Source: Dasypus novemcinctus (lineage: Eukaryota > Chordata > Mammalia > Cingulata > Dasypodidae). From it: 64,000 bases of DNA. A program made the translations under genes and the position numbers. This document shows positions 1 to 11,584 of the stretch, one piece after another. The first letter of the stretch is position 1. Each line of letters begins with the position of its first letter. The notes beneath the pieces were generated by a model. It did no database searches. It worked only from the letters and a program-made list of their open reading frames with translations, and was not told the origin of the DNA. The stretch is taken from contig NC_080704.1 in assembly GCF_030445035.2 (NCBI RefSeq), positions 25,338,499 to 25,402,498 on the forward strand, in the 5' to 3' direction.

Positions 1-1290
1 AGCTATTTGTCCATTTCATCTATGTTGTCTAGTTTGTTGGCATACAGTTGTTCACAATATCCTCTTATGACCTCTTATTTCATAGGGGTCAGTGGTATTG
101 TCCAGCCCCTCTCATTTATGATTTTATTTATTTGCATCTTCTCTCTTTTTTTGTTTGTCAACCTAGCTAAGGATTTGTCAATTTTGTTGATCTTCTTGGA
201 AAACCAACTTTTGGTTTTCCTGATTCTCTCCATTGTTTGTTTTTGGGGATTTTTGGTTCTCAACTTCATTTATTTCTGCTTTATTCTTTCTTATTTCTTT
301 CCTTTGGCTTGGTTTGGGATTAGTTTGGTGTTCTTTTTCTGGTTTCTCCAGGTGTGCAGTTAGGTCTTCCATTTTGGCTCTTTCTTCTTTTTTTAATGTA
401 AGTATTAAAGACAAAATTTTCCCTCTCAGAACTGCCTTTGCTGTTTCCCATAGGTTCTGATATGTTGTGTTCTCATTTTCATTTGTCTCAATGATATATA
501 CTGATTTCTCTTGCAAGTTCATCTGTGACTCATTGATCATTTAAGAGTGTGTTGTTTAATCTCCATGTATTTGTGAATTTTCCCCTTTTACATCTGTTAT
601 TGAATTACAGCTTTATTTCATTATGCTCGAAGAAAGTGTTTTGTATAATTTCAGGCTTTTTACATTTATTGAGACTGTCTTGTGACCCAACATATGATCT
701 GTCCTGGAGAAGGATCCAAGAACACTGGAAAAGAATGTATGTCCTGCTGTTTTGGGTGCGATGCCTTATAAATGTCTGTTAGGTCTAGTTCATTTATTGT
801 ATTATTCAAGTTCTCTGCTTCCTTATCCTCTGTGCATATGTTCTATCCAATGGTGACAATGGTTTATTGAAGTTTCCAACTATTATTGTAGAGACATCTA
901 TTTCTCCCTTCAGTTTTGCCCGTGTGTGTCTCATGTATATTGGGGCACCCAGGATAGGTGCATAAATATTTATTATAGTCATTTCTTCTTGGGGGACCTG
1001 CCCCTTTTATTAATATATAATGACCTTCTTCATCTTTTATAACAGTTTTGCATTTAAAATCTATTATCTGATAATTGAATCACTATTCCAGATCTTTTTG
1101 GCTACTGTTTGCATAGGGTATCTTACCCCAACCTTTTTACTTTCAACCTTGTTGTGTCCTTATGTCTGAGGTGAGTTTTCAATACACATCATATAGATGG
1201 TTCATATTTTTTTATCCATTCTGTCAAGTTATGTCTTTTGATTGGGGAATTCAGAATTCAATCTATTAACATTCAATATTATTACTGTAA
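1..1290 (-). pseudogene. L1 ORF2 N-terminal part (endonuclease and linker), broken
   Basis: ORF2 encodes the L1 endonuclease and reverse transcriptase. Near 1240-1300 the minus strand reads as the typical ORF2 start (TVI-LNVN, then residues like the L1 endonuclease entry). A longer open stretch at 178-540 contains LWETAKAVLRGK and a lysine- and glutamate-rich linker ending in a KINKIDKSLARL-type motif (75-269), which sits between endonuclease and reverse transcriptase in L1 ORF2. Several stops and frameshifts separate the open pieces. The reverse transcriptase core is outside the window. Confidence 0.85.
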
Positions 1291-1399
1291 AGGCCTTACT
1301 TTGTCCATTTTATCCTTTGGGTTTCAGTTGTCATGTCTTACTATTGTATTTTAACCCTTTAAGTTACCCTTATTAATAATCTTTATTTCTACACTCTTC

Positions 1400-2317
1400 T
1401 CCAAGTCTCTTGCCCTTGATTTCCCTTTTCAGGTTGTAGCACTCCTTTTCATATCTCTTGTAAATCTGGTCTTTTGGTAAAATACTCTCTCAGTTTTTGC
1501 TTGTCTGTGAAGACTTTAAACTTACCTTCATTTTTAAAGGATAGTTTTCCAGGATAAGAATTCTTGGCTGGCAGTTTTTCTCTTTCAGTACTGTAAATAC
1601 ATCATACCACTTTCTTCTCACCTCTGTGGTTTATGATGAAAGATTGTCATTTAGTCATATTGAAGTACCTTTGTATGTGATGAAATGCTTTTCTCTTGCT
1701 GCTTTCAGAATCTTCTCTTCATCTCTGTTATTTGTCGTTCTGAACATTAGGTGTCTCAGAGTTGGTCTATTCAGATTTATTCTGCTTGAGGTGTGTTGTC
1801 TTTCCTTGCTATTGGTATTTATGTCTTTCATAAGGGTTGGGAAGTTTTTGGTCATTATTTCTTCAAATATTCTTTCTGCCCCTTTTCCATTCTCTTCTTC
1901 TGGGATACCGATAATGCATATGTTTGTGCATTTCATGTTGTCATTCAGTTCTGAGATCATGTACTTTTTTTCCATTCTTTTCTCTTTCTGTTCTCCTGTA
2001 TTTCCAGTTCTGATGTTTTCCTCGAAATCACTCATTCTGTCTTCAGGCAATTAAAATCTGCTCTTATGTACCTCTAACATATTTTTAATCTCATCCATTG
2101 TGTCTTTCATTCCCATAAGCTCCATTACTTTTCTTTGCAGGCTTCCAAATTGTTCTTTATGCTCACCCAGTGTCTTCTTAATATCCTTTATCTCTTTAGT
2201 CATATTTTTTAACAATTCTTTGAATTTATTTAGGAGATTTGTGTGATTATCATTGATTAGTTGTCTTAAATCTTGTGTTTGATCAGGATTTTTGCTTTGT
2301 TTCTTTGGCTGGGCCAT
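1400..2317 (-). pseudogene. L1 ORF1 (RNA-binding chaperone), broken
   Basis: ORF1p is the trimeric RNA-binding protein that packages L1 RNA. The frame at 2051-2317 starts MAQPKKQ and has a heptad-like, lysine- and glutamate-rich coiled coil. The frame at 1655-2050 holds the RNA-recognition domain, including NICIIGIPEEENGKG and the RINLNRPTLRHL-type stretch. The C-terminal domain continues in other frames to about 1400 (CQPRILILENY-type residues near 1530-1560). Frame breaks near 2050 and 1655 show it is not functional. A second copy of the same family is at 41145-42060. Confidence 0.87.
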
Positions 2318-2869
2318 ATCTTTCTGTTTCTTAGTATGGCTTGTAATTTTTTACTGATGTCCAAACATCTGAATTATTTGTTAAATTTACTCTGATGGTC
2401 AATTTCTCTCTCTTACTTAGTGGCTTTGTTTCATGGCTCTTCTTTGAATTTTGGTTCAACTTATTCTAAGCCTTTGAAATTGTACAGTTTAAGCTATCAA
2501 AATAGGGCTAGGGACTCACTAACAGGGCAAAAGCCACCCTTAGGAGTTTGGGACAAAAAGCTCCTAAAAGCAGTTTTCTCCTTGCAGCTTCCAGGGTACC
2601 CAGAAGATGGCGCTTATATGTTGAATCTTTCCATGGAGATGACTCAACCTTCACTTGCTGGAGATTCTGGTCTGGCCAGAGCTGATATTCAAAGCAGGCT
2701 CTGCTGGTCTAATTCACAGAAGGAAACCTCTCTTTACCCTGTCATACCCTCCCTCTTCCCAAGGAGGAAGAAGTACCCTGTTAGTTGGCTGCTGTGAGCC
2801 ATTAGTTTTATCCAGGTTGTTCACCTTGAGGGTGGAGAATGAGTGCCATTCACAGTCGCAGGGTTTAGT

Positions 2870-2953
2870 AACTCATGGTTTTCACTTCAAGCCATTGAAT
2901 TTTTTAGTTGATTTGTTACTCAGCATTATTGCAGCATAGGTGACTAGTACAAG
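2870..2953 (+). repeat. Possible LTR remnant (MLT1/MaLR-like 3' end)
   Basis: The stretch ending in TTGCAGCATAGGTGACTAGTAC resembles the 3' ends of mammalian MaLR LTRs, which finish with a 'gcagc...aactaatac' pattern. Only the terminal part is recognisable and it abuts the L1 5' UTR, so it could instead be L1 5' UTR sequence. Confidence 0.3.
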
Positions 2954-5520
2954 GGGGAATACAAAAGGATTGCTTTCAAGGAGGACTCTGTACATTAATG
3001 GGGAAGGCTGAATTTACCTCCACAATTCTATTCAGCTCTGCCTGGCTTTTATATTTTACTTTTAAGATGGAGGAAACCAGATAGGGATTGTTTACTTTCA
3101 AGGCAGTTTCTTTTAGTAGTTGTAAGAATAGGAAGACCTTCAAAGTCTAAGGATTTGTGTAACAGAGATTGCACAGCTCAGAGAGCACGACAGCTGAATG
3201 GAAACTTTCACTTTAACAAGGTCTATTTCTGGCCCTAGTAATGCAACTTTATTCTTCCTGAATTCATCTCTCAAGCTTTGTTACCCAGAAAGCAAGGAAA
3301 ATATCATTAACTAGCCTCTGTCCAAAGAAAGCATGATAGAAAAAAAAGGTGGCAAAACTTTTAAAATACCAGAGTACTTTAAATATGTGACTTTAATTCA
3401 GTAACTGGAGTTGCTAAAACAACCTGGCAATGTCTTGCAAGTGGACATTTCCTTCTAAGCAACAGAAGGTGAGTTTAGCCACCTCTCCTGTTGTTTCTCT
3501 CCATGGCCAAAGTTGAATGAGCTTTTCTCCCTGTGATTTTTGTTGCTTCTTGAGCATTAATGATGCTGAAATAGTATTGTGATCTTCCCCCAGGTGCATC
3601 GATTTTCCTGCTTGAATTGATGTAGTCCCACAAAGAGAACACCTCACTGTTATTATCCTTTTGGATGCTCAATTCTCTGGCTTGGCCACTCTGCTCAGCT
3701 TAGTGAAAAATAGGTTGTGTGTATGGAAGCAAAAGTAGTCTTTCAGATGTGGGAAACTTCCTGAGCTTGAATCATGAAACTAGGTATATATTCAACAGCT
3801 AAGGGAGCCTGGCTTCAAAGATTTAATAGATCAGTTGATGAAATGATTAATGGAACAGCAAACTACAGACTGCATGATTGTGAACTCTGTTTTCCTATAT
3901 ACTTGCGTGAAAAATTACTTTCTATATGTTTGAAATTAGCAACAGAAGCAAAAAAAAAAACACCCAACAATTATTGCCTATATTTTCTCTGTTTTGGATG
4001 AGAATATTCACTGTCCAAGGAAGCTATTAAATTGGTCATTTACCAATATCCATACATCGAAATTTGGCTCCTTTCTCTGTGTTCTTGTTGCAATTGCTCA
4101 ACTCAATTATATTGGCCCTATTGTGGTATAAATCTAGAACCTTCTCCCCAGGCCAGGGGTTGGCTAGGCGAGGTCTTTTGGGACCAGGGTTCTTGGAGCA
4201 TTTCTTTTCCCTAAAGTTTCAACAGGGCTGAATTCAAGGGAGGATGCATAGCTGAGTTGAATATCAAGTTGAGTCCAGTTAGCCAGAAGAGGTCAAATCA
4301 CAGAAGATGGTTAAAGCCAAAAGGCCAGAAGAAGATCGTGGCAGTTGGGGTTGGTTACCAGAGAGAAGAGAGACTCACTTCAAGAAAGTAGGGTATCATC
4401 CCAGGGAAGTTTTTGGACAGACTTGTCAGGAGCTAGCACCCATATGCTTATGGGAGTATATTAAAAAGAGCCAGCTGCAAAGGGCAGAGATAGGGCCTGT
4501 CCTCCAAGTCTGTCTCTTCCACAAGATCGTGAGTTCCCTGAGGAAACTCTTATCTAATTCCTCCTTATTCCTCTATCTTCTTATACAGGAACTCAATACA
4601 TGTTGGCAGCATGGAAAAATAATTATCCAAAGTAAGCATATATACAATATTTTAATATAACTATTCAAGTAAGTCAAGTTATACAAAGATTATTAGGAAA
4701 GGTGGGAACTTTCATTTATATAATTAGTTGCATTTTCTGTAATGGAAGAACTGAAAAGACAGAATTTAAAAATGAAATGTTTTTGAAGGAAAAATGCTAG
4801 CAATAGGGCTTTCTGATAGCAAACGAAGTACATTTTTTTAAATGGCTAGAGTTATTCTTTGGAGTTAGTAAAAATTGTGGCTTCTACTGCTGTGAAAAGA
4901 AGATGGACTTAAAATGTACCCTTTAGGTTCTTTTTTAAGGAAAAGCACTTTGAAAAGGAGAAAACACCATATAAGTGCCAAGTCTTATTATTATCACCAA
5001 GCCATGAACACCTCCAAGCCACGGAAAAACGTGTTCATAAAAGGAGTCTGCTTTGGAGATGTGCTGGTGAGGGAAGTTCATTTGAGATATTCCATGCACA
5101 AGATGCCTGCATTTAGTGCCATCTCCCTGAAATCCCAAATTACTACTGTCACTACTGTGTGCAGGAAAACTTCCAGGTAAATAAAGAGCACAGCGGGAAG
5201 GAAATGTTAAATGCTTTTACAGTGGTCTAATGATAACAATCCCAGAGCATTATTCACTTTCATGGTAAATCATAGTGTGAAAATAACCATATACGTTCTC
5301 GTTACTGATTGCTGTCACCAATCCCTGTGGAACATTGGCTCTTTTCATCTTTTTCTACAATTGTAGAAAGCCTGAAATAAATCCTCCACATATGAATGTC
5401 AGTCAGTTCTATTGGGCTTCCAGGTTTTCTAGAAATTCTCAAGTTCTCATTCCTATATTCACATATATACATATATGTTTTCTATATTCCTGATATATTT
5501 ATACTCACAGGCATCTAGAG
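2954..5520. other. Unassigned DNA, no gene recognised
   Basis: No repeat family or exon was recognised apart from an L2-like stretch near 4520-4605. The open frames here (longest 117 codons at 4307-4660) have no recognisable domain, and the longest overlaps the L2-like stretch, so they are treated as chance. Base composition is AT-rich with few CpG. Confidence 0.5.
4520..4605 (+). repeat. L2-like LINE 3' end
   Basis: The sequence runs from a 'gtgagttccctgagga' motif to a 'caggaactcaatacatgttgg' motif. This order is typical of ancient L2 or MIR 3' ends ('agctccttgaggacagg ... gtgctcaataaatg'). Divergence is high. Confidence 0.45.
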
Positions 5521-5625
5521 CAGGTGTTGGCTAACTACACCTTAGAAGCCAAATGCAGCCTGCCACCTTGGATTTTGTTTTTATTGTAAAAATAAAATAA
5601 TTTGTTGGTTTGCTTCACATATTAA
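5521..5625 (+). mobile_element. hAT-type DNA transposon, left end fragment
   Basis: The fragment starts CAGGTGTTGGCTAACTAC and continues with a 'ccaaatgcagcctgcc' stretch. It matches the terminal inverted repeat and first 60 bases of the mammalian hAT family that begins 'caggggttggcaaact'. The same family supplies the element at 8560-9215. Only the left end is present. Confidence 0.6.
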
Positions 5626-5724
5626 AAGATCTAAATAGTGCATTTAATTATAAATCCAATCTTCTCATTCAAGGAGTTGCAAAGTTTAAACAGAAACTTT
5701 TAATTGCCTTCATTTACATTTTAA

Positions 5725-6021
5725 AAACTTAAATATACTGAGAGTCTATAAAAATAGATCTAAAATAATATTTTAGAGAAGTTTTAAAAATTACATAGAA
5801 GTTACATCGAAAGTATAGGGAGTTCCCACATCCCCCACTCCCTTGCCTTCCCACATTTACACCTATTAATAACATCTTACATTAGTGTGGTACATTCGTT
5901 ACAATAGATGAACAAATACAGAAGCACTGCTACTAACCAAGGTCTATAGTTTACATTAAGATTTACACTTTACATTGTATAGTTTTATAGATTTTGACAA
6001 AATGTATAATGGCCTGTATCT
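5725..6021 (-). mobile_element. L1 3' UTR fragment, minus strand
   Basis: The sequence closely matches 13850-14100 in this window ('ttagtgtggtacatt', 'acaatagatgaacaaata', 'tttgacaaaatgtataatggc'). It is the 3' end of an L1 read backwards. A plus-strand L1 starts abruptly at about 6022, so this fragment was probably the target of that insertion or was cut by a rearrangement. Confidence 0.75.
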
Positions 6022-7840
6022 GGTCCTAAAACTCCTAGAAGATAATGTAGGGAAGGATCTATGAGAACTTGTAGTAGGAAATGGTTTCATAAACTTAACA
6101 ACCAAAGTGTAAACAATGAAAGAAAAAATAGATAAATGGGACCTCAAAATTAAAAACTTTTGTGCCTCAAAAGAGTTTGTCAAGAAAGTGAAAAGGCAAC
6201 CTACTTAATGGGTGAAAATATTTGGGAACCACTTATCTAATAAGGGTCTGATACCCTGCATATCTAAAGAAATCTTACATCTCAAAAATAAAAAGAAAAC
6301 CCATTTAAAAAATGGGCAAGATAAATTTGAATACACACTTTTCCAAGGAAGAAATACAAATGGCTAAAAAGTACAAGTATTGGAGATGATGTTGAGGAAT
6401 ACAAATACTCATCCACTGCTGGTAGGAATGTATTGATAGAATGGTGGAGCCACTGTGGAGGTCGGTTTAGTGGTTCCTCATGATGCTAAGTATAGAATTG
6501 CCAACTGATCCAGCAATCCCACTACTAAGAATATACCCAGCAGAATTGAAAGCAGGGATGCAAACAGATATCTACACACCAACGTTCATCACGGCATTAT
6601 TCACAATTGCCAAAAGTTGGAAGCAGACCAAGTGTCCATCAATGGAAGAAAGGATAAACAAATTGTGGTATAACCATACAATGGAATATTATTCAGCTGT
6701 AAGAAGGAATGACGTATAGACACATGTGACAACATGGATGAATTATGGCACCTTATGTGGAGTGAAGCAAGTCAGTCCCTAATGGACAAATATTACATGA
6801 CCTCACTGACAGGACCTAAGGATATTGAGCAGAGTCAATGGAGGTAGAGTCTGGCAGTTGAGTTCCTAGGAGATAGAAAGGGAGTAGGGAGTGGTAATCC
6901 AATGCTCAGTCTGGGCAGGGCCTAGGATAAAGTCGATGGTGGGATTTTGGCAGAAGACATAAACTTTATTATGAATGGGTCTGCTATTTTGTACTCCCCA
7001 GGCCAGCTCTAGAGCTTATGAAGGAGGTAAAACAGGTACAAAGTAAATCTTGTATTAACCAGTAAATGAAGCCTTCAAATCATTGAGGGTGGAGAAGGTA
7101 TTCACAGCACTATCTTACATAATTTCCCCCCTGCCTTTAAAATTTATACCCAGGGGACCTGAATCTCTGGACTGACCATGTGATAGCCAGGCCCTGAGCC
7201 TCAACAGTCTTCAGCTTCTACACTCTGGTTTATTGGACTTACTCCACTCAGCTAACATGGAGTTGAAGAAGGTCAACCACCACACCAGGGAGCCTAGAGT
7301 GCCTACAACTGAAAGCAGGAGAATTGCATCCAGTATCCATGTGGAATCTAAGCCCCCTCTTGACATAGATGTGGAATGGACACAACCAAGCCAAGGTCCA
7401 CAGGAAGGAGGAATACAGTAAGAATTAGAGTGGACATAATGATATTCTATTCATGAACTATTGTGGTTAATAATTGAGAAAATGTGGCATTGGTGTGGAA
7501 AAAGTGGCCATGGTGGCTGCTGGGTGCGGGGAATGGGAGGAAGAGATGAGATGTGGAGGCATTTTCAGGACTTGGAGATGTCCTGAGTGGTGCTGCAGGG
7601 ACAATTACCGGACATTGTATGTCCTCCCATGGCCCAATAGATGGAACGTGGGAGAATGTGGGCTATGGTGTGGACCACAGGCCATGGGGTGCAGCAATGC
7701 CCAGAGATGTACTCACCAGATGCAATGGATGTGTCATGATGATGGGGGGGAGTGGTGTGGTGGGGGTGGTGGGGGTGAATGGGGACCTCATATTTTTTGA
7801 ATGTAATTTTTTTAAAAAAATGAATAAATAAAAAAAAAAG
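6022..7840 (+). mobile_element. 5'-truncated L1: ORF2 C-terminus and long 3' UTR with A tail
   Basis: This element begins inside ORF2 ('tagataaatgggacctcaaaatt'). It runs through the ORF2 end (frame 6480-6719, containing ELPTDPAIPLL and MEYYSAVRRNDV), then about 1 kb of 3' UTR, and finishes in an oligo(A) tract at about 7822-7839. The 3' UTR is shared with the inverted copy at 26467-27538. No clear target-site duplication was found. ORF2 is interrupted by stops. Confidence 0.85.
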
Positions 7841-8268
7841 AGTGGACTTACTGATATTCTATTCATGAACTATTGTGATTAGCAATCGAAGAAAATGTGG
7901 CATTGGTGTGGAGAAAGTGGCCATGGTGGCTGCTGGGGGTAGGGAGTGGGAGGAAGAGATGTGATGTGGGGGCATTTTCAGGACTTGGAGTTGTCCTGGG
8001 TGGTGCTGCAAGGACAGTTTCCGGACATTGTATGTCCTCCTAAGGCCCACTGGGTGGAATGTGGGAGAGTGTGGGCTATGGTGTGGACCATTGACCATGA
8101 GGTGCAGCGGTGCTCAGAGATGTATTCACCAAATGCAATGAATGTCTCATGATGATGGAGGAGGTTTTTGTTATGGGGGGAGGAGTGGGGTGAGGGGGGT
8201 GGCGAGTATATGGGGACCTCATATTTTTTTAATGTAACATTAAAAAAATAAAGACCGAAAAAAAAAAG
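7429..8268 (+). repeat. Tandem pair of L1 3' ends (two ~420-bp units)
   Basis: Unit 1 (7429-7840) and unit 2 (7841-8268) both start AGTGGAC, both contain the 'ttctattcatgaactattgtg' and 'ggacattgtatgtcctcc' segments, and both end in an A-rich tail. The best explanation is a second, 5'-truncated L1 insertion in or next to the A tail of the first. Unequal duplication is the alternative. Confidence 0.85.
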
Positions 8269-8559
8269 CACATCCAAAGGCTTAGTTCTTTCCCAGTCTT
8301 CAAAAGAAAACCACTGTCCACATCCTTGCCTCAAAATTCCTTCCCTCCTTTCGGGAAAATGTCAAAGTGTCCTGGTGACCCGGCAGAGCAAGGGCAGGGG
8401 CTCTGGGGTCTGTGCCGACATCCTGCACCCCAGAAAGGAAAAGGGACTCCCAGCCACAGTTCTCTGAGGCTCTGAGCCTCCCTAGGACTATGCCACCTTG
8501 GTTTTGTTCTGCTTAGGAGCTAAGAGTGGATTTTACCTTTTTAAATGGTTGTAAAAAAT
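8269..8559. other. Unassigned DNA
   Basis: This short, relatively GC-rich stretch lies between the L1 tail and the hAT element. No repeat or coding signal was recognised. Confidence 0.4.
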
Positions 8560-9215
8560 CAAAGGAGGAATAAGAGTTAATAAGTGAAAATTATATGAAA
8601 TTTCAATATCAGTATCTGTCAGTAAAGTTTTTTTTAAAAAAATAACTTCTTTTTTAAAAAATTTCTTCCCCCCCCGCCCCCGCAATTGTCTGTTCTCTGT
8701 GTCTATGTGCTGTGTGTTCTTCTTTGTCCACTTCTGTTGTTGTCAGTGGCATGGGAATCTCTGTTTCTTTTTGGTGCGTCATCTTGCTGTGTCAGCTCTC
8801 CATGTGTGCGGCACCATTCCTGGGCAGGCTGCACTTCCTTTCGCGCTGGGTGGCTCTCCTTACGGGGCGCACTCCTTGCGCGTGGGGCTCCCCTACGCGG
8901 GGGACACCCCTGCGTGGCAGGGCACTCCTTGCATGCATCAGCACTGTGCATGGGCCAGCTCCACACGGGTCAAGGAGGCTCGGGGTTTGAACCACGGACC
9001 CCCCATGTGGTAGACGGACACCCTAACCACTGGGCCAAGTTCGCTTCCCGTAAGTAAAGTTTTATTGGAACATAGTCATGCTCGTGAATGTATGCATGAT
9101 CTATGGAGATGCTTTTGTGCTGCAATTGAGTAACTGCAACAGAAACTGTATGGTTTGCTCAGCTGAAGTTATTTTCTTTCTAGCTCTTTACAGAAAAAGT
9201 CTGACAACTCGATGT
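8560..9215 (+). mobile_element. hAT-type DNA transposon split by a SINE
   Basis: The left part (8560-8630) has 'gtgaaaattatatgaaattt' and 'cagtaaagttt'. The right part (9053-9215) has 'ttttattggaacatagtcatg', 'agctctttacagaaaaag' and a terminal repeat close to the inverse of the left end at 5521. Together they rebuild one internal piece and the right end of a mammalian hAT element. A DAS-SINE sits in the middle, flanked by duplicated AGTAAAGTTT. Confidence 0.75.
8631..9052 (-). mobile_element. DAS-SINE, minus strand (TSD agtaaagttt)
   Basis: Read on the minus strand, the tRNA-like head is at the right end: A box in 'ttggcccagtggttaggg' and B box in 'ggttcaaaccc'. The body follows ('aaagtgcagcctgcccag', 'acacagcaagatgac') and the A tail is at the left end (8631-8665). 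The 10-bp duplication AGTAAAGTTT lies at 8621-8630 and 9053-9062. Open frames up to 123 codons inside it are chance products of GC-rich SINE sequence. Confidence 0.93.
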
Positions 9216-9229
9216 AGAGCATGCTTGCT

Positions 9230-9735
9230 GCTCCTTTTTTCAGCTAACTTTTTTTCTTGTTGAAGTATAATGTAATTCCTCAATAAAGGTAAGGGATACA
9301 AAGCCTCTAAATTTTTTAACATATGTATTCACTTGCATTACCACTAAATATTTTCAGCCTCCCAGAAGACTCTCTCATGCCTTTCCCAGCCAATACTCCC
9401 CTCTTCAAGTTATCCATTTTTCTAATGCCTACCACCATGAATTCAATTCTACCTGTTTTTAAAATGTATATAAGGAGAGTAACAGAACATGCATTAATTT
9501 ATGTCCAATTTATTTCATTCAAGCTTATGTCTTTGAAATTCATCCATATTGTTGCACATGGCACTAGTTCTGTAATGTATGCATTCTATTCCTGTTGGCT
9601 ATTGAGCAGTTTTCAAATTTTGACTATTATGAATACAGATGCTATGAACATTCTTGTACATGTACTTTGGTGGACATATACACTCAAGTTCTCTTGAATA
9701 TAAGCCTAGAAGAGGAACGGCTAGGATGCTGATCC
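9230..9735 (-). mobile_element. Old L1 3' end, minus strand
   Basis: The sequence reads in order as the inverse of an old L1 tail: 'ttcattcaagcttatgtct', 'atccatattgttgcac', 'gcattctattcctg', and a weak 'ggctattgagcagttttcaaa' segment. This corresponds to the L1M-type 3' UTR and ORF2 end. It is strongly diverged. Confidence 0.6.
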
Positions 9736-10189
9736 TCTTTTAAAAAAATAAAACTCCAAATGGCTATGAACAAAATACATGTTGTAGAATCTTTTAAAAA
9801 TGTGAAGCGAAGTATTTTTACTTTTGTAAGTGCACACTAAGGTATTCAGGGGGTAAAATTTCTGGGATTTACTTTAAATTGCTTTAGCCAGAAAGGAAGA
9901 TAAAGGGGGATAGATTTTTAAAAGACAACAAAATTGATAGTGGTTGAAGTTGCATGATGGGTCTGTTACAGTTCATTGTACTCTATTTTTCAGTGCACTT
10001 GGAGGCTTTCCCAATAAAAGGGAGAAAAAAGAAGAAACAGGTTGATGTGAACAATGAAGCAGGCCTACTATTACCCAGCCAATGGTAAGCATTGAGGAAA
10101 ATTTGAACTTCGGTAATTGTGATTTCAGCTGTATTTTCTAGTGTCTGAAAAAAAAAACTCATTTGCTTTATGTATCATGAAAATAATTA
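9736..10189. other. Unassigned AT-rich DNA
   Basis: No family was recognised. There are short A runs and no long open frame. Confidence 0.4.
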
Positions 10190-10194
10190 GAGAT

Positions 10195-10435
10195 ATGCAA
10201 CATAAGCTGTGGGGATAAGGATAGAACTAAATGCATGAAATTCCATCTCTGGTACTTGCTTGATAGACATTCTTATAAAATTGGTCTTTACCTTTGTGAA
10301 ACTTGATTTCTTTGACTGTAAATGAAAATTCTTATACAGAGTTACTCTGAGGATTATATTGAGACAAGACATGTATGAGCCTTTCATTTAGCACCCAGCA
10401 TATAAGAAGCTCTCAATGAATGTTGTTTAAATCTA
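10195..10435 (+). repeat. MIR (ancient tRNA-derived SINE)
   Basis: The stretch carries the MIR order: a 'gtacttgcttgatag' core piece, 'tttgactgtaaatgaaaat', 'gaggattatattgagac', then 'gcacccagcatataagaagctctcaatgaatg'. The last piece matches the LINE-like MIR tail ('cagtgcctggcacatagtaagcgctcaataaatg'). Confidence 0.7.
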
Positions 10436-10439
10436 TGTC

Positions 10440-11580
10440 TATCATGCATCGACTGAGATGGAATTCAACTTCCTGTAATGCAGAACCCTCTCACTGAGAA
10501 TAAAGGAAATATAAACAAAATATTAAAAAGCCTGCCTGATGGTACAGGAGAGCTATCAAGGTGCGAATATTAGTGGTACTAAGATTATTTGGGGAAGAAA
10601 AGCAAGAAAGAAGTGAGCCTGGCATCTGGCATTGCATTTTACCGTGAGGCACTTGACAATTCCTAAAGCAGTGGCTGAGAGGCTGGTAAGTGGGAGCTTT
10701 CAATAAATTCAGGGAATACTGGGACAAAAGTATGTGTTTAAGATCACCAAGTAGGAGGGGTCTTGACATATGTATTATATACTTTATGTTAGACTCTAAA
10801 GGACAACCATGTTCTAAGATTAAGTGTGAAACAGAAAATTCCAGCTTTCAGAGAGACTAAAGCCTGGTTTTGCATAATCTCATTCCCTTATTGGATTAAG
10901 TAACTCTGGGATTTCTAGTGTCCCTAAAGTCCCTGCCTGCCAGAGGCAAAAGCAAGTGTCCTCTGGAGAAAAGAGAATGCCATCTAGAACCTCAAATTAT
11001 CTCTTCATTTTTCCATATAGAATGTTCAGCAGTCAATTTTAAAATAACCAGGCATACAAGAAGGAATGAGGAAACTGTTTCCTAGGAAGAAAGGATATAT
11101 ATATCCATGTAAATGGGGGAATTCCTAGGGCCACAAGCACATGCCCAAGACAAGATGCATGCACTGAAAGGATCAGGGAGGCCTATACACTTTGGTCTCC
11201 AGCTATTCTCTAAACTCTCTGCAAAGACTGAGAAAGGTGTTTTCTCTTTTTCTCCCTTTTATTGGGTGTGTGTGTGTGTTTGTTCCTGGCATTCAAGGAA
11301 AGAAATTTCTGTCATAATGTTACCTGGATAAAAACTTAAGGAACAGATGTCTCAAATTCTAAATTCCAGTGGTAAAACATTAAAGTATAAACATATCCAG
11401 ATTTCAACAAAAGAGTACAAAACATACAAAGAAACAGGAAGGTATGGGGCAAAGGAAAAGATGAAAGCAGTAGAGACCAACAATGTGGATAACCAGACCT
11501 GGGACACATCAAATACTTTTTAAAAAATGGTCCTACCATTTTTCCTTGAAGCTGAACAAATGTAAGTTAGTACTAAATGT
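10440..11580. other. Unassigned DNA with a short GT run
   Basis: No repeat family or gene was recognised. A short GT repeat lies at about 11264-11280. The 92-codon frame at 10491-10769 has no recognisable domain. Confidence 0.45.
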
Positions 11581-11584
11581 TAAT

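Larger units (their letters stand above)
1..2945 (-). mobile_element. L1 (LINE-1) element, minus strand, 5' portion
   Basis: Read on the minus strand this is the 5' half of an L1: a 5' UTR (about 2318-2945), ORF1 (about 1400-2317), a spacer, and the start of ORF2 (from about 1290 to the window edge). The rest of ORF2 and the 3' UTR lie outside the window. Order and orientation agree across both ORFs, so it is one element. Both frames carry stops and frameshifts, so it is a fossil. The last 70 bases (about 2880-2950) resemble an LTR end and may belong to another repeat. The L1 call is firm; the right boundary is approximate. Confidence 0.9.

Noticed and set aside
4307-4660. 117-codon frame in unassigned DNA
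   Set aside because: Overlaps an L2-like stretch, has no recognisable domain, and its length is within what AT-rich sequence yields by chance in 64 kb.
7233-7421. 62-codon open frame in the L1 3' UTR with a matching open frame at 26907-27116 (about 89% identical protein)
   Set aside because: The two copies differ at about six silent and nine amino-acid-changing bases, which shows no clear selection on the protein. The frame starts with TTG, not ATG. Similarity is explained by common descent of the repeat.
7474-7831. Pair of overlapping Cys/Gly/Trp-rich frames in the L1 tail
   Set aside because: They lie in a G-rich L1 3' UTR block; the equivalent block at 7841-8268 does not keep the frame.
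8686-9057. Clusters of 90-125 codon frames rich in Cys, Gly and Arg, also at 14260-14667, 45053-45637, 56194-56642 and 57999-58481
   Set aside because: All coincide with GC-rich DAS-SINE bodies and recur in the same places in each copy; they are products of SINE sequence, not genes.
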